Below, piece after piece: positions 1-7,810 of a stretch of DNA of 64,000 bases (its first letter is position 1; each line of letters starts with the position of its first letter). Below the pieces are notes generated by a model. That model saw nothing but the letters and a program-made list of their open reading frames with translations. It was not told the origin of the DNA and ran no database searches. A program made the translations under genes and the position numbers. Source of the stretch: Hoeflea sp. (GTDB taxonomy: Bacteria > Pseudomonadota > Alphaproteobacteria > Rhizobiales > Rhizobiaceae); the NCBI GenBank assembly GCA_020637795.1, contig JACKJT010000001.1:806001-870000 (forward strand). The letters run 5' to 3'.

Positions 1-1
1 C

Positions 2-490
2 GAGACGACCGGCGACATCGTGCTTTGGGCAGTCAACGACACGGCCGAGACGGTGCATCTGCACATCACCGCCTGCCGGGTATCGATGACAGGCCTGATC
101 AGCGAAGCCGGAAACTGGGCACTCCACTGTCCTGCAGACCGACCTGTCGAGGTCGCACGGTTTGCGCCCGGCACGCTCAGTGAAGACGAGTTCCTGAACT
201 TCAGCTGGCAGGACCCCGCCGGCAACCATGTCGGGGAAAACGACTACCTGCCGCACCAGCCGAAGGACTACCGCTTCGCGGCCCCGGACATCCACGTGGA
301 GGATGAGGGCGACAGCATATCGCTGACAAGCAATCTGCCTGCGCTCTTTGTCACACTCGACCATGGCGGTTCGGATGTCTGGTCGGACAATGGCTTCACT
401 CTGTTGCCCGGCATTCCGAAAGTGATCCATCGAACCCGGGCGCGCGGCGGGATTCACGGTGATCGCGAGATCCGGTATCTGAAAAGTTGA
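2..490 (+). CDS. C-terminal part of a GH2-family glycosidase, beta-mannosidase-like (5' truncated by window edge)
   Basis: The reading frame is open from the first bases of the window to a TGA at 488-490, so only about 162 C-terminal residues are visible and no start can be assigned. The segment is beta-rich and resembles the Ig-like C-terminal domains of GH2 beta-mannosidases; the piece SDNGFTLLPG near the end matches the usual '(S/Y)DNxFxLxPG' signature of those domains. The catalytic barrel lies outside the window, so substrate cannot be judged. A role in breaking down mannose-containing oligosaccharides is the family expectation, not something seen here. About 270 bases separate it from gabT, so the two are probably not in one operon. 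Confidence 0.55.
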   Translation, partial: ETTGDIVLWAVNDTAETVHLHITACRVSMTGLISEAGNWALHCPADRPVEVARFAPGTLSEDEFLNFSWQDPAGNHVGENDYLPHQPKDYRFAAPDIHVEDEGDSISLTSNLPALFVTLDHGGSDVWSDNGFTLLPGIPKVIHRTRARGGIHGDREIRYLKS

Positions 491-760
491 CCCGTTCCAG
501 GACCATATCCGGCGCGGTCAGCCCTCCGCGCAACCTGATTTCTGCCGTTGCTGGCAAGAACCTTTGGGGGTATTTCCCCACGCGGCGAAATGGGGCAGCA
601 TGCGCGCCGAGGGGTGACTTTGCCAGACGCTGTTTAATCGATATACCAGCACCGGAAATCACCCCTAAAGGCAGATAATCTGCCCAAACAGGCCAGTTCG
701 GGTGCGCATCTGGCCTCTTTCGACGAGCCGCACATGCAAATAACGAAGAAAGTTGCGAAA

Positions 761-2056
761 ATGGGCAAGAACGCCGCCATACAGAACCGCAAGACGGACG
801 CGATCGCAAGGGGCGTCGGCATGATGACGCAGGTCTATGCGGAGCGCGCCGAAAACGCCGAGATCTGTGACGTCGAAGGCAACCGCTACATCGATTTCGC
901 CGCCGGGATCGCCGTGGTCAACACTGGCCATCGCCACCCACGCGTGATCGAGGCGGTGAAAGCGCAGCTCGACCGCTTCACCCACACCTGCCACCAGGTC
1001 GTTCCCTACGAGAACTACGTTCACCTGGCAGAACGCCTCAACAAGCTCGTTCCCGGCGATTTCGACAAGAAGACGGTGTTTGTCACCACCGGCGCCGAAG
1101 CCGTTGAGAACGCCATCAAGATCGCCCGCGCGGCCACCGGGCGCCCAGCGGTCGTGGCTTTCTCCGGCGGCTTTCACGGCCGCACATTCATGGGCATGGC
1201 GTTGACCGGCAAGGTGTTTCCCTACAAGGCGGGCTTTGGCGCGATGCCGGGCGATGTCTACCATGCTCCCTTCCCGGCAGCACTGCATGGCATCTCGGTC
1301 GAACAATCGCTGGCATCGCTCGAAACGCTGTTCAAGGCCGATGTCGATCCTGCACGCGTGGCTGCCATCATTCTCGAACCGGTTCAAGGCGAAGGCGGCT
1401 TCTATGAAGTGCCCGCCGGCTTCTTCAAGCAGTTGCGCGAGATCTGCGACAAGCACGGCATCCTGCTGATCGCCGACGAGATCCAGACCGGTTTCGCCAG
1501 AACCGGCAAGATGTTCGCGATGGAGCACCATGGCGTGGCGCCGGATCTCACCACCATGGCAAAGGGCCTGGCCGGCGGTTTTCCGCTGGCGGCGGTCACC
1601 GGGCGCGCCAGCGTTATGGACGCGGCCAATCCGGGCGGCCTGGGCGGCACCTATGGCGGCAACCCGATCGGCATCGCCGCCGCCCACGCGGTGCTTGACG
1701 TGATCGAGGAAGAAGCGCTTTGCGATCGCGCCATGCAGCTTGGCAACAGGCTGAAGCAGCGCCTGCAGGCCATCCGCGAGGATGTGCCGGAGATCGTCGA
1801 TATCCGAGGCCCCGGCTTCATGAACGCCATCGAGTTCAACGACGTCAAGACCGGCAAGCCGAGCCCCGACTTCACCAACGCGGTCAAGGCCCGCGCGCTG
1901 GAAAAGGGCTTGATCCTTCTTACCTGTGGCGTCTACGCCAATGTCATCCGCTTCCTGTCGCCCATCACCATCCAGGACGGGGTGTTCCAGGAAGCGCTGG
2001 ACCTTCTCGAAGCGTCCATCCGTGAAGTTCATTCAGAAATTGGAGCCACAGCCTAA
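761..2056 (+). CDS. gabT: 4-aminobutyrate aminotransferase
   Basis: PLP-dependent class III aminotransferase, 431 residues, the normal length. It moves the amino group of GABA to 2-oxoglutarate, giving succinate semialdehyde and glutamate in the cytoplasm. Visible signatures are the PLP-phosphate loop TTGAEAVENA (about 109-118), the EPVQGEGG segment (206-213), the cofactor Asp in LIADEIQTGFARTG (D239) and the Schiff-base Lys in TTMAKGLAGG (K268). An in-frame ATG lies 27 bases upstream at 734, but the ATG at 761 is preceded by GAAGAAAG at a good spacing and gives a family-like N-terminus, so 761 is preferred. The stop codon shares one base with the gabD start (TAATG), so the two are translationally coupled. 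Related omega-aminotransferases act on 5-aminovalerate, so some breadth is possible. Confidence 0.93.
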   Translation: MGKNAAIQNRKTDAIARGVGMMTQVYAERAENAEICDVEGNRYIDFAAGIAVVNTGHRHPRVIEAVKAQLDRFTHTCHQVVPYENYVHLAERLNKLVPGDFDKKTVFVTTGAEAVENAIKIARAATGRPAVVAFSGGFHGRTFMGMALTGKVFPYKAGFGAMPGDVYHAPFPAALHGISVEQSLASLETLFKADVDPARVAAIILEPVQGEGGFYEVPAGFFKQLREICDKHGILLIADEIQTGFARTGKMFAMEHHGVAPDLTTMAKGLAGGFPLAAVTGRASVMDAANPGGLGGTYGGNPIGIAAAHAVLDVIEEEALCDRAMQLGNRLKQRLQAIREDVPEIVDIRGPGFMNAIEFNDVKTGKPSPDFTNAVKARALEKGLILLTCGVYANVIRFLSPITIQDGVFQEALDLLEASIREVHSEIGATA

Positions 2057-3534
2057 TGACCAGCAAACCCCTCGCAGAGATGCTGAAAGACCCGAGCCTT
2101 CTCGTTACCTCGGCCTATGTCGGCGGCTCGTGGATGAAGGCCGCACCGAGCGGCAAGACCTTCAACGTTCTCAACCCGTCGACCGGCGAACTGATCACGG
2201 CGTTGCCGGATCTCGGCGTCGAAGAGACCAAGACCGCCATCGATGCGGCCTACGTGGCGCAAAAGAGCTGGGCTGCGAAGACCGGCAAGGAGCGCGCCGC
2301 GGTGCTGCGCAAGCTCTACGACCTGATGGTGGCCAATGCCGACGATCTGGGCGCGATCCTGACGGCGGAGATGGGCAAGCCGCTGCCCGAGGCCAAGGGC
2401 GAGATCCTGTATGGCGCGAGCTTCATCGAATGGTTCGCGGAAGAGGCCAAGCGGGTCTACGGCGACGTCATTCCGGGCCATCAGCCCGACAAGCGCATCG
2501 TCGTGATCAAGCAGCCGGTGGGCGTGGTGGCCTCGATCACGCCCTGGAACTTCCCCAACGCGATGATCGCCCGCAAGCTCGGACCGGCGCTTGCCGTCGG
2601 CTGCGCCTTCGTCGCCAAGCCTGCAGCGGAGACGCCGCTGTCGGCATTGGCCATGGCGAAGCTTGCCGAGGATGCCGGTCTGCCCAAGGGGCTGCTCAGC
2701 GTGATCACCTCGAAGTCGAGTTCGGCGATCGGCCAGGAATTCTGCTCCAACGACAAGGTGCGCAAGATCACCTTCACCGGTTCGACCGAAGTGGGCCGCA
2801 TCCTGATGCGCCAGTCGGCCGACCAGATCAAGAAGACCTCGATGGAGCTTGGCGGCAACGCGCCGTTCATCGTCTTTGACGACGCCGATCTCGACGCGGC
2901 GGTCGAAGGCGCGATGATCTCGAAGTACCGCAACAACGGCCAGACCTGCGTGTGCGCCAACCGCATCTACGTGCAGTCGGGCGTCTATGACGCATTCGCC
3001 GAAAAGCTCGCAGTGGCCGTGAGCAAGATGAAGATCGGCGACGGCTTCGAGGAAGGCGTGACCACCGGTCCGCTGATCAGCGAAGACGCGGTAACCAAGG
3101 TTGTCGAGCACATCGAGGACGCCAAGTCGAAGGGCGCCAAGGTGCTGACCGGCGGCACAAGGCACAATCTTGGCGGCACCTTCTTCCAGCCGACGATCCT
3201 CACCGGTGTCACCCGCGAGATGCAGGTGGCCGGCGACGAGACCTTCGGCCCGGTGGCGCCGCTGTTCAAGTTCGACACCGTGGAAGACGTCATCGAACAG
3301 GCCAATGACACGATCTTCGGCCTGGCGTCGTATTTCTACGCCAACGACCTGACCAAGGTCTGGCGCGTGGCCGAGGCGCTGGAATACGGCATGGTCGGCG
3401 TCAACACCGGCCTGATCTCCACCGAGGTGGCACCCTTCGGCGGCGTCAAGCAATCCGGCCAGGGCCGCGAAGGCTCGAAATACGGCTGCGACGACTACTT
3501 GGAGATCAAGTATATCTGCATGGGCGGGATCTGA
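2056..3534 (+). CDS. gabD: Succinate-semialdehyde dehydrogenase (NAD(P)+)
   Basis: Aldehyde dehydrogenase of 492 residues that oxidises succinate semialdehyde to succinate, the second step after GabT. Visible motifs are PWNFPNAM (163-170, cofactor/oxyanion Asn), the FTGSTEVG turn (240-247), the general-base Glu in MELGGNAP (E264) and the nucleophile in NNGQTCVCANR (C298). The CVC arrangement beside the nucleophile is typical of GabD-type enzymes. It overlaps the gabT stop by one base. A strong inverted repeat follows the stop and ends the gabTD unit, facing a TRAP operon on the other strand. The C-terminal 'GGVKQSGQGREGSKYG' pattern is normal for the family. Confidence 0.93.
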   Translation: MTSKPLAEMLKDPSLLVTSAYVGGSWMKAAPSGKTFNVLNPSTGELITALPDLGVEETKTAIDAAYVAQKSWAAKTGKERAAVLRKLYDLMVANADDLGAILTAEMGKPLPEAKGEILYGASFIEWFAEEAKRVYGDVIPGHQPDKRIVVIKQPVGVVASITPWNFPNAMIARKLGPALAVGCAFVAKPAAETPLSALAMAKLAEDAGLPKGLLSVITSKSSSAIGQEFCSNDKVRKITFTGSTEVGRILMRQSADQIKKTSMELGGNAPFIVFDDADLDAAVEGAMISKYRNNGQTCVCANRIYVQSGVYDAFAEKLAVAVSKMKIGDGFEEGVTTGPLISEDAVTKVVEHIEDAKSKGAKVLTGGTRHNLGGTFFQPTILTGVTREMQVAGDETFGPVAPLFKFDTVEDVIEQANDTIFGLASYFYANDLTKVWRVAEALEYGMVGVNTGLISTEVAPFGGVKQSGQGREGSKYGCDDYLEIKYICMGGI

Positions 3535-3553
3535 TCGAAGCAACGAAACCAAT

Positions 3554-3607
3554 GGGGCGCGGTCTTTCGGCCGCGCCCCCTGAACCGTTCGCCGGTTGAA
3601 ACCGGCG
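3554..3607. terminator. Two stem-loops between convergent gabD and TRAP dctM (likely bidirectional terminator)
   Basis: First hairpin: GGGGCGCGG (3554-3562) pairs perfectly with CCGCGCCCC (3571-3579) around an 8-base loop. Second hairpin: CGCCGGTT (3590-3597) pairs with AACCGGCG (3600-3607). They fill the 86 bases between two convergent stop codons. Neither has a long T-tract on the plus strand; the minus strand is moderately T-rich after the first. Confidence 0.6.
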
Positions 3608-3620
3608 GCTTGCGGCGATC

Positions 3621-5219
3621 TCAGTCGCCCAGGAACACCGTGACGATCTGCGGATAGGCAAGCAGCACGGCGAGCGCCAGAAGCTGCAGACCGATGAAGG
3701 GCAGAAAGCCGCGGAAGATGTCGATCAGCGTGATGTGCGGCGGAGCGACCGATTTGAGGTAAAACGCGGCCGGCCCGAACGGCGGTGACAGGAACGAGAC
3801 CTGCATGTTCATGCAGAACACCACACCAAACCAGATCGCCACATATTGCGGCTCGATGGAGCCCAGGAAACCCAGTTCCTCCACCGGCAGACGCATGACG
3901 ATGGGCAGGAACACCGGCATGATCAGCAGCACGATGCCGACCCAGTCCATGAACATGCCCATGATCAGGAAGATCAGCATCATCAGCAGGATTACGCCCA
4001 TCGTCGGCAGCTCGGCGCCGATGATCATGTTGGCCACATAGGTCGGCCCGCCGGCAAGCGTGTAGGCAGCCGCCAGGGCGGCGGCGCCGATCGTGACCCA
4101 GATGATCGTGCCGGTTGACTTCATGGTGCGCATCAGCGAATCCCAGACGACATCAAAGCTCATCTCGCCGCGTGCCAGGGTGATCAGGAACACCGCGACA
4201 ACGCCCATCGCTGCGGCCTCGGTGATCCCGGTAATGCCGCCGTAGATCGAACCGAGCACGACACCGATGACGATGACCGGCGCGACAAGTCCCTTGCCCA
4301 TGCTCCAGCCGGTCATGGTGCGTTCGCGACCGAACCCGAACTGCAGCAGCGCCGCCCCGACGACCAGGACGCCAATCAGGTATGGCAGGTCGGAAACCAT
4401 GCCGAGCGGTATCGGATCGACGCCTTCCTGGATCGCATTGCCGCCGGTAACGGTCTGGAACAGCGCCCGGACCAGCAACAGGGCGGTGAACCCCATTACA
4501 AGGATGGTCATGAAGGCGCCGAACAGCAGCGATTTCTCACCGGCCGGCGGATCATCGGGATCCGGTTCGGGCAGCGGCGCCTGGTCAGGATTAAGCCGGG
4601 TGCGCACGATGATGTAGATGATGAAGAACGAGGCGAGCATGAAGCCCGGCAGGAACGATGCCGTGAACAACGCCTTGATCGAGGTCTCGGTGATCAGCCC
4701 GTAGAAAATCAGCACGATGGACGGCGGGATCATGGTGCCCAGAGAGCCGCTGGCGCAGATCGTTCCGATGGCGAGGTTCTGGTTGTAGCCGAGACGCAGC
4801 ATCTGCGGCAGCGCGATGAGACCGAGCAGCACCACCTCGCCGCCGACGATGCCCGACATCGCCGCCATGACGACCGCCATGATCGAAGTCACGATGGCGA
4901 TGCCGCCACGTGTGCGCGACAGCCAGACGTTGATCGAGGAATACATGTCCTTGGCGATGCCGGACCGCTCCAGCAATGCCGCCATGAAGATGAACAGCGG
5001 AATCGAGATGAGCACGTAATTGGTCATCTGGCGGTAGATCGCCTGGCCAAGCACGGCCAGCGGGCCACGACCGAAATCGCGGAACAGCAGGTCGGGGCCG
5101 AATTTCATGATCAGCACGGCGCCCGCAAGCGTGGCGGAGGCAAATCCGAGCGGCATGCCCATTGCCAGAAGCACGAAGAGGCCGATCAGCAACAGCAGGG
5201 AAAGCGTACCAATATCCAT
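3621..5219 (-). CDS. TRAP transporter large membrane subunit (DctM family), TRAP system 1
   Basis: Integral membrane protein of 532 residues with many hydrophobic helices and the DctM pattern (LIALPQMLRLGYN, GSLGTMIPPSIVLIFYGL). It is the Na+-coupled channel subunit of a tripartite ATP-independent periplasmic transporter and works with the Q and P proteins encoded just upstream. It is roughly 100 residues longer than a minimal DctM: a hydrophilic, Pro/Asp-rich loop and an additional hydrophobic pair sit near the middle, before the GGITGITEAAAMG segment. The start was moved in from a longer reading frame to the ATG at 5219, giving the expected membrane-entry N-terminus MDIGTLSLLLLIG. It lies 4 bases after the dctQ stop. 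The substrate is unknown. Confidence 0.85.
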   Translation of the reverse strand: MDIGTLSLLLLIGLFVLLAMGMPLGFASATLAGAVLIMKFGPDLLFRDFGRGPLAVLGQAIYRQMTNYVLISIPLFIFMAALLERSGIAKDMYSSINVWLSRTRGGIAIVTSIMAVVMAAMSGIVGGEVVLLGLIALPQMLRLGYNQNLAIGTICASGSLGTMIPPSIVLIFYGLITETSIKALFTASFLPGFMLASFFIIYIIVRTRLNPDQAPLPEPDPDDPPAGEKSLLFGAFMTILVMGFTALLLVRALFQTVTGGNAIQEGVDPIPLGMVSDLPYLIGVLVVGAALLQFGFGRERTMTGWSMGKGLVAPVIVIGVVLGSIYGGITGITEAAAMGVVAVFLITLARGEMSFDVVWDSLMRTMKSTGTIIWVTIGAAALAAAYTLAGGPTYVANMIIGAELPTMGVILLMMLIFLIMGMFMDWVGIVLLIMPVFLPIVMRLPVEELGFLGSIEPQYVAIWFGVVFCMNMQVSFLSPPFGPAAFYLKSVAPPHITLIDIFRGFLPFIGLQLLALAVLLAYPQIVTVFLGD

Positions 5220-5223
5220 CCGT

Positions 5224-6036
5224 CTAGTCCTCGATGCTTTTGCGGATGATCTCGATTTCCCTCTGGTCGATCTCATCAATTGGGGAATGGTGTTCGGGCA
5301 GCTTGTTCCAGTCTGCAATCAGGTTGGAGAGCGCCTGTATGGCGACCAGGAGCACGATGAACAGGATGGCGGGCTTGATGGTGGCGGGTATCGGAGGATC
5401 CCAGGCGGTGCCGAAGGTTTCCCAGCGCAGCAGCTTGTCGCGGGACTCGTTGTAGCCGCCCCAGATCAGCACGAAGCTGAACGCCCACACCAGCACCACG
5501 GTCAGGATATCGGACAGTTTCTGCAGCCAGCGGGGGAACAGATCGTAGACCACGTAGATGCGGATGTGGCTGCGCTGCTGCATCGCATAGAGCCCGGCCA
5601 GCAGGAACACGAACCCGGCGATCCACAGCGAGAGCTCGTTGGCCCACAGCGTCGGCCTGATGAAGATATAACGCGCCACGACTTCATAGAACATCACCAG
5701 CACGATGATGGCCGTGGCCAGCATGGCAAGACGGGAGCAGACCAGACTGACGATATCGAAGAAACCAGCAGGCTCCGGCTCGATCATCCCGCGTGAATCG
5801 GAAAGGTAAATGCTCGCCGTGAGAAGGGCTATCGCCCCGGCGATCATGGTCAAGCTGATCACCGCCGATTCAGACGGAGACAGAAACTGCTTCAGGTCGA
5901 TGCCGGCGCCGAAGAACAGGTTGGCGATCATGAGACCGATCACGAGGATCGCGGTCATGACCGTGCTGAAAACCATGAGCTTGCGCATCGGTTGCCTGAG
6001 CGGGCCCAACCAAACGCTTCCACCGTGATCCGCCAT
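5224..6036 (-). CDS. TRAP transporter small membrane subunit (DctQ family) with N-terminal extension
   Basis: 270 residues, starting at an ATG preceded by AGAGGGCGTGAGA. The C-terminal about 170 residues carry the four-helix DctQ fold, with a hallmark acidic/Arg pattern (FYEVVARYIF, then LWANELSLWIAG) and a cytosolic loop rich in Arg. The N-terminal about 95 residues add two further hydrophobic helices (around residues 20-42 and 55-75), so six helices are expected instead of four. DctQ bridges the substrate-binding protein and DctM. It is cotranscribed with dctM (4-base gap) and lies about 95 bases downstream of dctP, with a strong stem-loop in between. Confidence 0.78.
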   Translation of the reverse strand: MADHGGSVWLGPLRQPMRKLMVFSTVMTAILVIGLMIANLFFGAGIDLKQFLSPSESAVISLTMIAGAIALLTASIYLSDSRGMIEPEPAGFFDIVSLVCSRLAMLATAIIVLVMFYEVVARYIFIRPTLWANELSLWIAGFVFLLAGLYAMQQRSHIRIYVVYDLFPRWLQKLSDILTVVLVWAFSFVLIWGGYNESRDKLLRWETFGTAWDPPIPATIKPAILFIVLLVAIQALSNLIADWNKLPEHHSPIDEIDQREIEIIRKSIED

Positions 6037-6074
6037 TCTCACGCCCTCTGTCCTGTTCCTGGTATTGCGCAAGG

Positions 6075-6101
6075 GGGCGAGCCCCGCCCGGGGGCTCGCC
6101 C
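6075..6101 (-). terminator. Stem-loop between TRAP-1 dctP and dctQ
   Basis: GGGCGAGCCCC (6075-6085) pairs with GGGGCTCGCCC (6091-6101): 11 base pairs and a 5-base loop, 31 bases after the dctP stop. There is no T-tract. It fits a partial terminator or mRNA 3'-end stabiliser that raises binding-protein expression over the permeases. Confidence 0.6.
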
Positions 6102-6131
6102 TTCATCACATCCGGTCAAACGCCGGCGGAT

Positions 6132-7166
6132 TTACTTGATCTTGCCGGTGCGCCGCAGGAAGGCGTGATGCGCCTCCACCAACGCCTTGGCTTCCGGTGT
6201 CTTCTCGGCCCAGCCGTCCCAGGCGCGCATGGCGCCGGCGCGGAATTCGGCCCGGTCTTCCGGGCTCCAGTCATAAAGGGTCACGCCCTCGGCCTGGAGC
6301 TTCGCCGCGGCTTCGAGATTGGCGATGTCAAACGTCATCGTGGTCTGCAGCGCGAGAGCCTGGGTTGCCGTATCGAAGATCGCCTTGATGTCGTCGGGAA
6401 AGCTGTTCCAGACATCGAGATTGAAGGTCACGTGGTCGACCGGCATGGAGTGGAAGCCGGGGAACGTGGCATGCTTGACGATGTCGTAAAGCCCGAGCCC
6501 GACATTGTTGGCGAGGCTCGACGCATCGGCGCCGTCAATGATCCCGGTTTCCAGCGCGGTGAAGACCTCGGTGAAATCCATGACGATGGGCGAGGCGCCC
6601 AGTTCGGCGAAGATTTCGGTCTCGAGACCGGGGGGCGAACGGAATTTCCAGTTCTTCAGATCCTCTGGCCCGCGCAACGGCTTGGACGAGGACATGGCCT
6701 CCTGGCCGCCAGCCCACCAGCCGACGAGATGCATGTTGTACTTCTCGTAGAGCTCGTTGGCTGCCTCGCGGCCACCACCATTGTAGAAGAAGCTATAGAG
6801 CTGGTAGGGATTGTCGTAGCCGCCCATCGGGTCGCCGACGAACTGGAATGCGGGGTTCTTGCCGGTCTGATAGGCGCCACCATGCATTTCTCCGTCGAGA
6901 ATACCGGTGGCTGCGGCGTCGAAGCCTTCAACAGTGGCGACCACTGCGGAAGACCAGAACATCTCGATCTTGACGCGGCCGCCGGACATTTTCTCGACAT
7001 TGTCGATGAAGCCCTGCGCCAGCTTGCCCGAGACGGTTTCCGCCGCGTAGTGGGTCTGCATGCGCAGATTGAATTCCTGCGAATAGGCTGCTGTCGATGC
7101 CGAAGCGACCATCGCGACAGATGCCGCACCGACCAGCGCCGATGAAATTACGGTTCCCAGTTTCAT
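6132..7166 (-). CDS. TRAP transporter periplasmic substrate-binding protein (DctP family), TRAP system 1
   Basis: 344 residues with a Sec signal peptide (hydrophobic stretch to about residue 28, cleavage near AYS-Q). The body has the DctP pattern, including the conserved Arg segment LKNWKFRSPPG that normally salt-bridges a substrate carboxylate, and EVFTALETGIIDGAD. It should capture a carboxylate-bearing ligand in the periplasm and hand it to the QM pair. The start ATG has a near-perfect GGAGGAGAG ribosome site. It is the first gene of the operon and has 644 non-coding bases upstream. No catabolic gene lies in the same operon, so the ligand cannot be inferred from neighbours; the convergent gabTD genes are not a safe guide. 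Confidence 0.83.
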   Translation of the reverse strand: MKLGTVISSALVGAASVAMVASASTAAYSQEFNLRMQTHYAAETVSGKLAQGFIDNVEKMSGGRVKIEMFWSSAVVATVEGFDAAATGILDGEMHGGAYQTGKNPAFQFVGDPMGGYDNPYQLYSFFYNGGGREAANELYEKYNMHLVGWWAGGQEAMSSSKPLRGPEDLKNWKFRSPPGLETEIFAELGASPIVMDFTEVFTALETGIIDGADASSLANNVGLGLYDIVKHATFPGFHSMPVDHVTFNLDVWNSFPDDIKAIFDTATQALALQTTMTFDIANLEAAAKLQAEGVTLYDWSPEDRAEFRAGAMRAWDGWAEKTPEAKALVEAHHAFLRRTGKIK

Positions 7167-7810
7167 TCTGTTCTCTCCTCCTTCGGCGCCTTGCTGGCAC
7201 CCTCTCGAATGCGCCGCGTCGTGCGGCGATCCTTCCCTGAACTGCCCTTCAGCCGTCTCCCAAGGCTTCGAGCAGCAATCAATCAGCCGTCAAACTGACG
7301 GGAGCCTGCCTCCAGACGGGCTTCCTCCCGTTCGGCCGTCCCGTCACACTTCGCCAGCGACCCCTTCCTGCCCGCATTCCGGCGCAGATGAGCTTCCCAA
7401 GCGCTTGGGCTCTGCGGATGAACCGCCGCAACGCCCGCTGCGTCTCGTACGAGAGGCATTCGACGTGGCCTGCTGCGGGCGAGAGCCATCAACGGCATTC
7501 CTATTTGTTGGACAATTAATAATCTCCCTTGGCGATATTAGTAATTATCCTCGCTAATAATGCGAGTCAATTGATCATCTACCCCGAATTTTCAACCTAA
7601 AAGCGGACTGCATCGCAATATCATCCTACAAATGATGTGGATTGTGCGGACCAGCCACCGCCATCATGGCCCGGCACGAAGATCGGACGACATGATTGGC
7701 GGCATTCGCGGGCTGGGGAAATCAACAGGATCGGCAGCCCAGGGCTGGCTCGCAGGGGCAGCGCTTGCCGCCTCGGCACTCCGTTCGCAGCAAAAGCGAC
7801 GGAAGGTCCC
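7167..7810. other. 644-base non-coding stretch upstream of TRAP-1 with an AT-rich core
   Basis: No convincing gene is seen; the short open frames here have poor composition and no ribosome sites. The centre (about 7500-7625) is markedly more AT-rich than the rest of the window. It is probably the promoter/operator region of TRAP operon 1, which reads leftward from 7166. The right part also holds the 3' end region of the hut/TRAP-2 operon, which stops at 7811. Confidence 0.5.
7550..7566. promoter_or_regulatory. Inverted repeat in the AT-rich gap, candidate operator
   Basis: CTCGC (7550-7554), spacer TAATAAT, GCGAG (7562-7566) is a perfect short inverted repeat. A related half-site, GCGATATTAG, lies at 7532-7541 and is roughly the inverse of CTAATAATGC (7554-7563). 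Their place in the AT-rich core about 370 bases ahead of dctP suggests a regulator site, but no cognate regulator gene is adjacent. Confidence 0.25.

Noticed and set aside
665..2032. A 455-codon minus-strand frame over gabT
   Set aside because: It is antisense to a well-supported gabT and has no domain signature.
2053..3552. A 499-codon minus-strand frame over gabD
   Set aside because: It is antisense to gabD, whose catalytic Glu and Cys are visible; this is a GC-skew shadow.
6132..7166. Assigning TRAP-1 to GABA or succinate transport because gabTD is next to it
   Set aside because: The two units are convergent and separated by terminator hairpins, so co-regulation is not supported by the sequence.
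7283..7498. A 71-codon minus-strand frame in the gap before TRAP-1
   Set aside because: It has no ribosome site, Arg/Ala-rich composition without hydrophobic pattern, and no known motif, so it is probably chance.
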